In this document: positions 45,413 through 53,391 of the stretch, piece by piece | Layout: every line of letters starts with the position of its first letter | Position numbering within the stretch: position 1 is the first letter of the stretch | Assembly: GCF_900182655.1 (NCBI RefSeq) | Contig: NZ_FXTC01000001.1 | Location: 434,001-498,000, forward strand | Direction: 5' to 3' | Length of the DNA stretch: 64,000 bases | Source: Chryseobacterium rhizoplanae | Lineage (GTDB): Bacteria > Bacteroidota > Bacteroidia > Flavobacteriales > Weeksellaceae | Notes under the pieces: generated by a model | What the model saw: only the letters and a program-made list of their open reading frames with translations | Databases searched by the model: none | Told to the model about the DNA's origin: nothing | Translations under genes and position numbers: made by a program

Positions 45413-46210
45413 TTATTTTGCCTGTAATGAACTCGGTGGATAGCCAAACTGCTTTTTAAATGCAAAGGAGAAATGAGATAAATTTTCAAAGCCCAGATCC
45501 AGATAAATATCAGAAACCGATTTCCCTTTTTGAGTAAGCAGAAAATGAGCTTCCTTTAACCGTCTAAGCTGCAGCCATTGTCTTGGGGGAATCCCAAATA
45601 TCTTTTGAAAATCTCTTTTAAAGGCAGACAGGCTTCTCCCGGTCAAATAAGCAAACCGCTCTACATTGACATTGAAATGAAAGTTTTTGTTCATAAAAGT
45701 TTCAATATCTATTTTGTAAGGCTCAGAGAAATCAAATAAAATATCCTTAAGACCCGGATCATCGCTCAGCATCAGAAGTAAAGCTTCTTTCTGTTTGAGA
45801 CGCAGAAGTTCTGTAGAAGCAGGAAGTTCTTCGTACGCCAGTAAAGAGTACATAAAAGAAGTTAATGCCTTTTGATCCGGTTTTATAAAAGCCGGAGTGT
45901 TGTCTTTCTTCTCCGCCTGATAACCATATTCACGGCTGAAATCACGTAAGATGGTTTCATCAAAATAGATAGTTACCGTTCTTATCTCCCCGTTTTTAGG
46001 TGGATATTTTGCAAACTTCAGGAGACGGTTTTTCCTCGCAGAATAAAGTTCACCCTCTTTAAATATTGTCTTTGTGATCCCGTCATTCAGTTCCATTTCC
46101 CCGGAAAGGACCAGCCCCAGACTATGGATTCTCGCAAACTGTTCTCCTTCCCTGAATTCTGAAAAATGGCAGGAGTAATTGATAGGTAAGGGAATATTAT
46201 TTTCGCTCAT
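45413..46210 (-). CDS. AraC-family transcriptional regulator
   Basis: The 265-residue protein has an amino-terminal sensor part of about 150 residues and a carboxy-terminal AraC double helix-turn-helix: VERFAYLTGRSLSAFKRDFQKIFG and SVSDIYLDLGFENLSHFSFAFKK. It lies just downstream of the aldehyde dehydrogenase on the same strand. A pair of direct repeats upstream of the dehydrogenase is a candidate binding site. The inducer is unknown. Confidence 0.93.
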   Translation of the reverse strand: MSENNIPLPINYSCHFSEFREGEQFARIHSLGLVLSGEMELNDGITKTIFKEGELYSARKNRLLKFAKYPPKNGEIRTVTIYFDETILRDFSREYGYQAEKKDNTPAFIKPDQKALTSFMYSLLAYEELPASTELLRLKQKEALLLMLSDDPGLKDILFDFSEPYKIDIETFMNKNFHFNVNVERFAYLTGRSLSAFKRDFQKIFGIPPRQWLQLRRLKEAHFLLTQKGKSVSDIYLDLGFENLSHFSFAFKKQFGYPPSSLQAK

Positions 46211-46292
46211 GGCTCAGACGGTTGTTTCTTGATGGATTCTTTTTCAAACTTACAAAACTTTTTTAGGATCAATGATGAATTACCTGTTGATT

Positions 46293-46331
46293 AAATCCTC
46301 AAAGCCCGCTAATCACAGACTTTGAGGATTT
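46293..46331 (-). terminator. Terminator of the aldehyde dehydrogenase gene
   Basis: Arms AAATCCTCAAAG and CTTTGAGGATTT (46293-46304 and 46320-46331) enclose a 15-base loop and begin 5 bases after the aldehyde dehydrogenase stop on the minus strand. Confidence 0.75.
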
Positions 46332-46336
46332 TACTA

Positions 46337-47752
46337 TCAGGCAAGAATGGTTTTAGGTTCCAGATAAGCTTCCAATCCGAATACACCATACTCACGGCCA
46401 ATGCCACTTTGCTTAAACCCGCCGAAAGGGGCATAAGGGTCATGTGAAAACCCGTTGATGCATATTCTTCCGGCATCAATCTGCGCTGCAACACGTTCTG
46501 CATGTTCTTTATCGGAAGAACTGATGTAAGCTGCCAGCCCATAAGTAGTGTCATTCGCAATTGCAACCGCTTCCTCTTCATTGGTATAAGGAATGATAGA
46601 CAGCACAGGTCCGAAAATCTCTTCCTGAGCAATACGCATATCATTACGAACATTGGTGAAAATGGTTGCTTTTACAAAATTACCGTTTTCAAAGCCTTCC
46701 GGTTTGCCTTCACCACCTGCAAGAAGAGTAGCACCTTCTTCCTGTCCCAGACGGATGTAGCTTTGTACTCTTTCAAACTGCTTGGCGCTTACCATTGGTC
46801 CTACAAGAGTATCTTCCTCATTAGGATTTCCTACTTTTACTTTTTCTACAGCCTTTTTAGCCAGTTCATTTACTTCATGCAATCTGTTTTCGGGAACAAG
46901 CAGGCGGGTAGGAGCGATGCAGGCCTGTCCGTTGTTCATATACGCTCCGAAAACAGCCATTGGAATAGCTTTTTCCAGATCTGCATCTTCAAGAATGATA
47001 TTCGGGGATTTTCCGCCAAGTTCAAGCGTTACTCTTTTCATAGTATCTACGGCTCCTCTGGCAATAGCTTTTCCTGTGAGGGTAGACCCGGTGAAAGAAA
47101 TTTTTGCGATATCAGGATGTTGGGTAATTTCTGCGCCAACTACATTTCCTAATCCGTTTACAATATTGAAAATCCCGGCAGGTAATCCAGCTTCATGGAA
47201 ACATTCGGTAAGCAGCTGGGTTTGGGCAGCACTCATTTCACTTGGCTTAATGACGGCTGTACAACCGGCAGCAATAGCGGTAGCCAGTTTGTTGCAGATG
47301 AAACTGTTGCTGGCATTCCATGGAGTAATGATTCCTACCACTCCCAAAGATTCAAAACGTACTTTAGAATGTCCGACTGCTCTTTCAAAGTCATAAGATT
47401 CCAGCGTAGTAATAGTTGTGGTAAAGGCTGAAATTGCATTTTGGACACTCATTCTGCAGAATTGTAACGTTCCTCCATATTCATTCACCATCACAGAAAC
47501 CAGTTCATCTTCCCGTTTACTCACTGCTTCATGCAGTTTTTGAAGTAAACTGATACGTTCTTCTTTTGTACTTTTTGAAAAGGTTTTAAAAGCTTTCTTC
47601 GCAGCGGCAATGGCCATTCGGGTGTCTTCTTCATTTCCAAGAACAACTTCTCCGGTTTTTTGATTGTTCGCAGGGTTGATAAGGTCAAATGTTTCTGTTC
47701 CATTCGGTGTAACAAATTCACCGTTGATGTAAATTGTATTAATCTGTTTCAT
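46337..47752 (-). CDS. NAD(P)-dependent aldehyde dehydrogenase
   Basis: The 471-residue protein is a full-length aldehyde dehydrogenase. The general-base Glu is E244 in VTLELGGKSPN, the nucleophile Cys is C278 in NNGQACIAPTRLL, and the cofactor loop ITPWNASNSF is intact. The carboxy terminus PFGGFKQSGIGREYG is typical. It would oxidise an aliphatic or aromatic aldehyde; the substrate is not evident. It shares its strand with the downstream AraC gene and has a direct-repeat pair 53-87 bases upstream. Confidence 0.95.
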   Translation of the reverse strand: MKQINTIYINGEFVTPNGTETFDLINPANNQKTGEVVLGNEEDTRMAIAAAKKAFKTFSKSTKEERISLLQKLHEAVSKREDELVSVMVNEYGGTLQFCRMSVQNAISAFTTTITTLESYDFERAVGHSKVRFESLGVVGIITPWNASNSFICNKLATAIAAGCTAVIKPSEMSAAQTQLLTECFHEAGLPAGIFNIVNGLGNVVGAEITQHPDIAKISFTGSTLTGKAIARGAVDTMKRVTLELGGKSPNIILEDADLEKAIPMAVFGAYMNNGQACIAPTRLLVPENRLHEVNELAKKAVEKVKVGNPNEEDTLVGPMVSAKQFERVQSYIRLGQEEGATLLAGGEGKPEGFENGNFVKATIFTNVRNDMRIAQEEIFGPVLSIIPYTNEEEAVAIANDTTYGLAAYISSSDKEHAERVAAQIDAGRICINGFSHDPYAPFGGFKQSGIGREYGVFGLEAYLEPKTILA

Positions 47753-48260
47753 TTTGATGATTTTAATACAGCAAAGTTCGTAAGAAACAGAAAAGGCAGG
47801 TTTGCTGTATAGTTCAATTTTTATTTGTTGTATGGTTCAGATTTGTGTTGAAATAAATGCTGTTTGTTTTCCTTTTTGATTTACTATGAAAAAATGATGT
47901 GTTCTTCCCCGAAAATTGACTACTTTTATTATAACCAAGTAAACAGGTCGTTTTGAGAACAACACTTAAACTTATTACTGCTTAGTATCAGTCTTCGTAA
48001 CCACAGGCTGATCGTTCTTTCGTTTGGATAATTCTATCCGAACAGGTTTTCATTTGATCATATTATCTACTGCATTGCCTGCAAAAGGCAGCTATATCTG
48101 TTGTTTTAGCTTTAATCATTGTGATTTTTAAAGACTGAATACAGATCAAAATAAACCTTAAGAATATTCTTTGGGAAAATCTCAGATGCATCAACCTTCT
48201 TGTAATGCGTGAATAATATGGAAAAAATCCAACAAAGAATACCAAGCACGATTATAAGTA
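47753..48260. other. Divergent intergenic region aldehyde dehydrogenase / DUF1062
   Basis: This 508-base region carries the direct-repeat pair TGTATAGTTCA / TGTATGGTTCA (47806-47816 and 47829-47839) near the dehydrogenase start. Elsewhere it is A+T-rich. A 60-codon minus-strand frame at 48063-48245 has skewed composition and no recognisable family, so it is not called. Confidence 0.55.
47806..47839 (-). promoter_or_regulatory. Direct-repeat regulator site upstream of aldehyde dehydrogenase
   Basis: On the minus strand, TGAACCATACA and TGAACTATACA differ at one base and start 23 bases apart, about two helical turns. That is the usual geometry of AraC-family half-sites. They lie upstream of the aldehyde dehydrogenase gene, whose downstream neighbour encodes an AraC regulator. 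Confidence 0.5.
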
Positions 48261-48908
48261 ATGAGTACAAAACATATTTGGGAGGTAAAAGCGAAAAATA
48301 CTCCCTTACTAAAAAAGAAATGCAATCATTGTAACAGTGACAGGTTTTACTGCAGCGATAAATTCAGACTGAATGCTCAAAAAAAGAATATTGATATATG
48401 GTTGATTTACCGATGTGTAAAATGCAGCAACACCTATAACATGACTGTTTTTTCAAGAATAAGAACAGAATCTGTGAGTAAAGAACTGTTCAATAAATTT
48501 TCAGAAAACAATACGGAAATTGCCTGGGAATACGCATTCTCACAGGAGATAAGACGAAAAAATAATGTAGAAGCAGATCTGGAAAGCGTAGAATACGAAA
48601 TTCTGTTCAATGCCATTCCTGTTGAAGATCTGATCAGGATGGACGGTGAGATGATTTCATTTGAAATACAATCTTCATTTGATTTTAACGTCAGAGTTTC
48701 AACTGTTATCAGGACATGTTTAGGTCTTTCATCATCTAAATTGAACCTTCTGCTTGATTCAGATACAGTTTATTTTAATGGAAAGCCTTTACAAAAGAAA
48801 TTCAAGATTAAAAACGGTGATATTGTTACCATCAACAAGCAAGCATTGATAGATCTCTACCTTATCGGGAAAGAAGATTTATTTCTCAAGACTGTAAATG
48901 ATAAATAA
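48261..48908 (+). CDS. DUF1062-type zinc-ribbon protein
   Basis: The 215-residue protein has a putative zinc site formed by KKCNHCNSDRFYCSDKF and YRCVKCSNTYNMTVFSR (CxxC pairs about 33 residues apart), as in DUF1062 proteins. The carboxy-terminal part, STVIRTCLGLSSSKLNLLLDSDTVYFNG, looks like an S4-type RNA-binding motif. It is probably cytoplasmic and may bind nucleic acid. The function is not known. A strong hairpin follows. Confidence 0.85.
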   Translation: MSTKHIWEVKAKNTPLLKKKCNHCNSDRFYCSDKFRLNAQKKNIDIWLIYRCVKCSNTYNMTVFSRIRTESVSKELFNKFSENNTEIAWEYAFSQEIRRKNNVEADLESVEYEILFNAIPVEDLIRMDGEMISFEIQSSFDFNVRVSTVIRTCLGLSSSKLNLLLDSDTVYFNGKPLQKKFKIKNGDIVTINKQALIDLYLIGKEDLFLKTVNDK

Positions 48909-48910
48909 TA

Positions 48911-48945
48911 AAAGAGCCTCTCAATAATAGTTTGGGAGGCTCTTT
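48911..48945. terminator. Bidirectional terminator DUF1062 / ECF42 sigma
   Basis: Arms AAAGAGCCTC and GAGGCTCTTT with outer A and T tracts lie between two convergent genes, 8 bases from each stop, and can serve both. Confidence 0.9.
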
Positions 48946-48952
48946 TTTAATC

Positions 48953-50185
48953 TTACTTTGGATTTTTTAAAAGATTGACCTGTTTCTGTAAAGTCTCTTT
49001 TTCCAGCTTTGACTTTGTAAGACGGATCGCTTCTTCAAAATGATAAATCGCTTGATCCGGTTGGATTTCAGCATACAAATAGCCCAGCAATCCATGATAA
49101 TATTCGTTGTTGATGAGGTTAAGTTTTTCCGCTTCAGTAACAGCCATCTCATTTCCATACACTTTGGAAAAAGCAAAAGCTCTGTTTAAAGCTGTAACCG
49201 GAGAATATTCAATGATAATAAGTTGATTGTACAGCGTTAAAATATGCTGCCATTTATCTTTAGCGGATGAAGTATGCCAATACGCAATACCAGCTTCAAG
49301 ATGGTATTTTGAAACGGATGTGCTATCCACCTTACAGGCTTCTATCAGGTAATAATTGCCTTTTTCGATCAAAGCTTTATCCCATAATGTTACATCCTGT
49401 TCATCAAAAAGAATGGCATCACCTTCATCATTGGTTCTTGCATCAAGCCTAGAGCTCTGAAAACACATCAAAGCCATCAAAGCATTGGTTTTGGGAGTAT
49501 TGGTAAACGGATTGTCAGTAAGGATCAGGGTAAGTCTTAAGGCTTCCAGGCAAAGGTCTTTACGGATTAAAAGAGTATTCGTTCTGGAAAAATAACCTTC
49601 ATTAAACAATAAATATAAAGTAGTCAGTACCGTCTCCAATCGCTGGTGAATATCCTGTTCACGTAAAGAATCTATTGTAAAATGGTGTGTTCTGAGAGTT
49701 TCCCGACCTCTTTGCAAGCGTTTTTTAATCGTTTCCGTTTTGGAAAGAAAAGCATTGGCGATTTCTTCAACACTGAAGCCACAGAGAATCTGAAGAGCCA
49801 GACATATTTGAGTTTCCCGGGAATTGACAGGGTTACAGGTCGCAAAAATCATTTCCAGCTGGCTGTCAGTGATGTTTTTGGTGTCGAAATCTATGACCGG
49901 ATGCTCTTTTTCGGCGGTTCTTACTTCTTCTTTGTTCTTTTCAATAATGGAAAGGTGTTTGAAATAATCTTTTGCTTTATTCTTAGCCACCGTGTAAAGC
50001 CAGGCTGCAGGATTATCCGGAAGTCCATGTAATGCCCAGTATTCCGAAGCTTTCAGAAAGGTTTCGCTGGCAATATCTTCTGCAATCTCGATATGTTTGA
50101 TATCAAAACTTCTGCAAAGTACTGCAACGATTTTACTGTACTCGGTTCTGAATAAATGCGGTGTTATTTCATTCGGATTGGTCAT
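48953..50185 (-). CDS. ECF42-type RNA polymerase sigma factor with TPR-like C-terminal extension
   Basis: The 410-residue protein has sigma region 2 (ILCR-like segment, IAEDIASETFLKASEYW) and region 4 (CGFSVEEIANAFLSKTETIKKRLQRGRETL) in the first 170 residues. A long helical carboxy-terminal half, with repeated alpha-hairpin TPR-like units, follows. That extension, together with the adjacent DGPF-domain gene, defines the ECF42 group, which lacks a classical anti-sigma factor. Regulation is thought to involve the extension and partner protein; target genes are not apparent here. Confidence 0.9.
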   Translation of the reverse strand: MTNPNEITPHLFRTEYSKIVAVLCRSFDIKHIEIAEDIASETFLKASEYWALHGLPDNPAAWLYTVAKNKAKDYFKHLSIIEKNKEEVRTAEKEHPVIDFDTKNITDSQLEMIFATCNPVNSRETQICLALQILCGFSVEEIANAFLSKTETIKKRLQRGRETLRTHHFTIDSLREQDIHQRLETVLTTLYLLFNEGYFSRTNTLLIRKDLCLEALRLTLILTDNPFTNTPKTNALMALMCFQSSRLDARTNDEGDAILFDEQDVTLWDKALIEKGNYYLIEACKVDSTSVSKYHLEAGIAYWHTSSAKDKWQHILTLYNQLIIIEYSPVTALNRAFAFSKVYGNEMAVTEAEKLNLINNEYYHGLLGYLYAEIQPDQAIYHFEEAIRLTKSKLEKETLQKQVNLLKNPK

Positions 50186-50217
50186 GGCTCATCAAAAGGC
50201 TGTATCAAAGCTAATTG

Positions 50218-50559
50218 TCACAATTTACTGATTTCCCTTACCTCTACACTTCCACCAAATAGCAGAATAGGACAGTCTTTGCATAAAGCCGTAGCTTCTT
50301 CAATAGATTCCACGTTGATAAGTGTATATCCCATAATGGATTCTTTAATTTCAGCGTATGGACCATCAGAAATTATTCCGTCTGATTTTACAACCTGTCC
50401 AGTACTTTCCAGGCGGTTTCCTCTGTCTGCCAGTTTATTTTGCGCAGCAATTCCTGCGATCCAGTTCATCCATTTCTGGGTGTTGGCCTGCATTTGTTCC
50501 GGTGATGTCTTGGGCATAGACTTGTAGTCTGCACGGAAGACTAATAAGAATTCTTTCAT
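50218..50559 (-). CDS. YCII-related DGPF-domain protein, ECF42 partner
   Basis: The 113-residue protein matches the PF03795-type fold: an opening KEFLLVFRADYKSMPKTSPEQMQ, a central VKSDGIISDGPYAEIKESIMGYTLINVESIEEA with the DGPF-like DGPY, and a Cys-containing end. These proteins are encoded next to ECF42 sigma factors in many genomes. It is 32 bases upstream of the sigma gene and probably cotranscribed. The biochemical activity is unknown. Confidence 0.9.
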   Translation of the reverse strand: MKEFLLVFRADYKSMPKTSPEQMQANTQKWMNWIAGIAAQNKLADRGNRLESTGQVVKSDGIISDGPYAEIKESIMGYTLINVESIEEATALCKDCPILLFGGSVEVREISKL

Positions 50560-50638
50560 TGTATTTAAATTTTTGATTCATCTTAATGACGACAGGTTTT
50601 CTTCAATGGGGACAATTTTTTTAATTTAAATGTCAGAA

Positions 50639-51550
50639 TTATTTCAAGGTCATAGTTGTTCTGAAAACACCTACTGCATTTCCGGTAATACGGATGATGC
50701 CGGGTTGGCTGTCTTTCACGCTGACCTGTACTTTTACTTCACCAATCCTATTGATGGCTTCTCCTTGTTTTCCTGTAAATTCAAAAATTTCATCAGCCGT
50801 CTCTATGATTTTGTTTTGAATAAGATAACCTCCCAAGGGACCGTTGGCATTTCCGGTAACCGGATCTTCAGAAATACCGATGGCGGGTGCAAACATCCTT
50901 CCATTGGTTAATATCTCCTTTTCATCTGTATCGAAAGTAAACACAAAATACCCGTTGCAGCCGATTTCTTTACTAAGCTTTGTCAAAGCGGTAAGGTCCG
51001 GAACCAGATGATTTAAGATGATATTGCTTTTAATACCAATCATTACTTTTGAATGGCCCGTGGAAGCGATTTGTACAGGACATTTTTCATCAAGATCATC
51101 CATTGTCAGTCCCAGGGCCAGCACAATTCTTTGGGTTATCGAAGTATCAAACGCAGGACTCAGTTCAAATTTTCCCTGTGTCATGGTGATGAGATAATCA
51201 TTGTCTTTTCTTTCAATGTGAATTGGTAATATTCCGATTTGTGTATGTATTGCAACAGTGCAGGAATCCAGTTGATCTTCCTGAGCTTTTGCGTACAGTG
51301 CAGCAATGGTGGCGTGTCCACAGGACGGAACTTCTGTGGTAGGGGTAAAATACCGGACCTGGTAATCAAAATTTTCTTTTGGGTTATCAGGTTTGAAAAC
51401 AAATGCCGTTTCAGAATTATTAAGTTCTCTGGCAATGAGCTGCATTTCTTCAGATGTCATATTTTCAGCGTTTAACACAACTCCTGCAGGATTTCCTTTG
51501 AATTTTTCTTTGGTAAAAGAATCAATTTGATACACGATAACTTCCTTCAT
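50639..51550 (-). CDS. PhzF-family isomerase-like protein
   Basis: The 303-residue protein has the duplicated hotdog-like PhzF/diaminopimelate-epimerase fold: an opening VYQIDSFTKEKFKGNPAGVVL, the active-site Glu region NNSETAFVFKP, VPSCGHATIAALYA, and AIGISEDPVTGNANGPLGGYL. PhzF isomerises an anthranilate-derived intermediate in phenazine synthesis, but most stand-alone relatives have other or unknown substrates, and no phenazine genes are nearby. Confidence 0.93.
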   Translation of the reverse strand: MKEVIVYQIDSFTKEKFKGNPAGVVLNAENMTSEEMQLIARELNNSETAFVFKPDNPKENFDYQVRYFTPTTEVPSCGHATIAALYAKAQEDQLDSCTVAIHTQIGILPIHIERKDNDYLITMTQGKFELSPAFDTSITQRIVLALGLTMDDLDEKCPVQIASTGHSKVMIGIKSNIILNHLVPDLTALTKLSKEIGCNGYFVFTFDTDEKEILTNGRMFAPAIGISEDPVTGNANGPLGGYLIQNKIIETADEIFEFTGKQGEAINRIGEVKVQVSVKDSQPGIIRITGNAVGVFRTTMTLK

Positions 51551-51631
51551 GATGACTGATTAAGTTTACTGTAAAAATACGGAATGAAAACGGTGATTTG
51601 ATGCCTGTTTTATTGTCATTTGGCAAAAAAA

Positions 51632-51659
51632 TAAATCAGAATCCGAAGATCCTGATTTA
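51632..51659 (-). terminator. Terminator with UUCG tetraloop
   Basis: On the minus strand the stem (TAAATCAG / CTGATTTA core) encloses a C-UUCG-G tetraloop and is followed by TTTTTTT. It probably ends the minus-strand transcript of the lipoprotein gene at 51811-52248. The 150 bases between that gene and the hairpin contain nothing recognised. Confidence 0.75.
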
Positions 51660-51810
51660 CCATTTAATGAATAGGAAATTTTAAAGTATTTTTAAATATG
51701 ATAAAAATAATGGTATTAAAAGATTCCTTTTATCAGGTAGAAGTCTCACTGATATTAAATTTAAAAGAATAAAGTAGCTTTCAATGATACTTTTTCAGTA
51801 AAAAAAGAAT

Positions 51811-52248
51811 TTATCTGGCCTGCCCGATATCCAGTTTATCAAATTTCCCTTCCGTATTTTTATGGAATTTGAAGTAAGTCTGAAATGTTCCCCATTTTCC
51901 GGCTTTAAAATTTCCATATATATTTTTCCCATCATTTTCTACACGGTCTATGCTGAGAAACATTTCGTTCCCCAGAGCATTGGAGAAGAAAGATTTAAAA
52001 TCTATGGGATTACCGTCGTCTGTCATTGCAGGATTTTCTGTAAAGAAGCTATACCAGTTTTTATCACCGTTTTGTAAAGCTTCTACGGCTTTTTTAACTT
52101 CAGGATCTGTTATTTTTGATAAGTCCATTATTTGTTGTTTTTTTAAAATTTGTGGTTGTAGATTTTGTTTCTTTTTGTTTGCGCTTTGTCCGCAGGCCAT
52201 ACAGGAAAAGCCTGTCAGGAATATGATGATTAACTTAAAGGTTCTCAT
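51811..52248 (-). CDS. Putative lipoprotein with NTF2-like fold
   Basis: The start at 52248 (MRTFKLIIIFLTGFSC) is preferred to the upstream 52302, because it gives a signal peptide with Cys16 or Cys19 as a possible lipidation site and avoids overlapping the DoxX gene. The 145-residue protein has a mixed fold like SnoaL/NTF2 proteins (KAVEALQNGDKNWYSFFTENPAMTDDG). No catalytic residues are evident. It follows the DoxX-like gene by 5 bases. Confidence 0.75.
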   Translation of the reverse strand: MRTFKLIIIFLTGFSCMACGQSANKKKQNLQPQILKKQQIMDLSKITDPEVKKAVEALQNGDKNWYSFFTENPAMTDDGNPIDFKSFFSNALGNEMFLSIDRVENDGKNIYGNFKAGKWGTFQTYFKFHKNTEGKFDKLDIGQAR

Positions 52249-52253
52249 TGGCT

Positions 52254-52601
52254 TTAGCTTTTCAGAGGATGTTGCAGATAAACAATAAGGAGGTTCATAC
52301 AAAGAAAGGGAAGTTCTACCATGGCTCCTTTCAGGTCTTTATTTAAAAGCTGAAAACAGATGATCAGGAGGATGCCTGCAGCCATCAGAAAGTTTCCCCA
52401 GACAAAAGTTTTTGGAAATAAAATCATTACAGAAGCCAGTATAGTAACTGCTCCGTTGATCATAAGTCCTGTTTTGTCAAATCCCCATTTCCCGAACATT
52501 TCTGACATTTCAGGGTTACCGGAAATCATGGCTATTCCTTGTTTGAAGCCCATAAAGACTGCAAATAGAATTAATGCAGAATTAATAATCTTTAAAATCA
52601 T
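52254..52601 (-). CDS. DoxX-like small membrane protein
   Basis: The 115-residue protein has four hydrophobic segments with short loops, typical of the DoxX/DUF417 group: ILFAVFMGFKQGIAMI, MINGAVTILASVMILFP, NFLMAAGILLIICFQLL and the last LPFLCMNLLIVYL. The cellular function is uncertain; relatives have been linked to quinone or redox processes. It probably forms an operon with the lipoprotein gene downstream. Confidence 0.8.
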   Translation of the reverse strand: MILKIINSALILFAVFMGFKQGIAMISGNPEMSEMFGKWGFDKTGLMINGAVTILASVMILFPKTFVWGNFLMAAGILLIICFQLLNKDLKGAMVELPFLCMNLLIVYLQHPLKS

Positions 52602-52722
52602 TGATGTGTTTTTTTATGTTGTTAATACAAATATCAATGAAATTAATGAAATATCAATGGTGAAGTTTTCGGAATTTATTCTAAATGAAAAAGATATGGA
52701 TTTTTTATGCTTTATTCTAAAA

Positions 52723-52759
52723 AGAAGACCACAATTTACAAAGTAAATTGTGGTCTTCT
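52723..52759. terminator. Long perfect inverted repeat acting as terminator
   Basis: Two perfect 17-base arms (beginning AGAAGACCAC and ending GTGGTCTTCT) are separated by three bases. It follows the small hypothetical gene (52780-53193) on the minus strand by 20 bases. The outer flanks lack long T tracts, so stem strength, not a U run, would have to drive release. Confidence 0.7.
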
Positions 52760-52779
52760 ACAGCTTAGAACCATTTAAA

Positions 52780-53193
52780 CTACGATTCTGTTTTCAAATA
52801 ACCATAATGCAAAGCTGTTTCTTTTCCGAATAAGCTTGAGAAAATATTCTGAAACTCATGGATGTACTTGCACTTTATAGCGTTCCCATATATTTTCAGA
52901 CCCTCCAGTATTTTTCTGGAACTCAGGTCTATATCATATTTTATAAAAGGTTCCGGTCTTTCGTACCGTATACTCTTATCCGAACTGTACGTTCGTGAGA
53001 ATCCCAGTTTTTCAAGCCATTCTTCTGTTATTTTGATAGGTTTGATAGAAGCTGCCGGGACTGAGATACTTTGAATATCATTTTCAATTTTAACAAAATA
53101 AGCCTGCTCGACATTGTGAAAGATCTCAGAGATGGTATAAATCTGATTATTATACTCCACCAAGTTCTTGATTTTTAAATCTGCTACGTTCAT
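52780..53193 (-). CDS. Phage- or element-associated small hypothetical protein
   Basis: The 137-residue protein opens LKIKNLVEYNNQIYTISEI and contains SIKPIKITEEWLEKLGF. This resembles small Bacteroidota proteins often found in prophage or integrative-element contexts (PIPLTEEWLLKFGF type). No integrase, capsid or other mobile gene is adjacent. It may be a fixed remnant. I cannot assign a function. Confidence 0.7.
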   Translation of the reverse strand: MNVADLKIKNLVEYNNQIYTISEIFHNVEQAYFVKIENDIQSISVPAASIKPIKITEEWLEKLGFSRTYSSDKSIRYERPEPFIKYDIDLSSRKILEGLKIYGNAIKCKYIHEFQNIFSSLFGKETALHYGYLKTES

Positions 53194-53391
53194 AATATTT
53201 TGATTTTTAGGTGATGATAAAGTTCTGTATAAACAGCAAATACTATGCCCGGCATCCCATATTTGTATGCCGTTTTAGTGAAGGTTAGGTTAAATTTTTA
53301 CTATAAAAAAATTAACAATCTGTTAAAATAGTACACCTATAGGCGAATTATAGCATATTGCCAAAAAAATGGATGTGGTACGTATGTGGTA

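Noticed and set aside
48063..48245. 60-codon minus-strand frame between aldehyde dehydrogenase and DUF1062
   Set aside because: The composition is skewed and no family or conserved motif is evident; it may be chance.
53250..53272. CGGCAT / ATGCCG hairpin as a terminator
   Set aside because: It does not follow a plus-strand gene, and on the minus strand it lacks a T tract after the MFS gene; it may be incidental.
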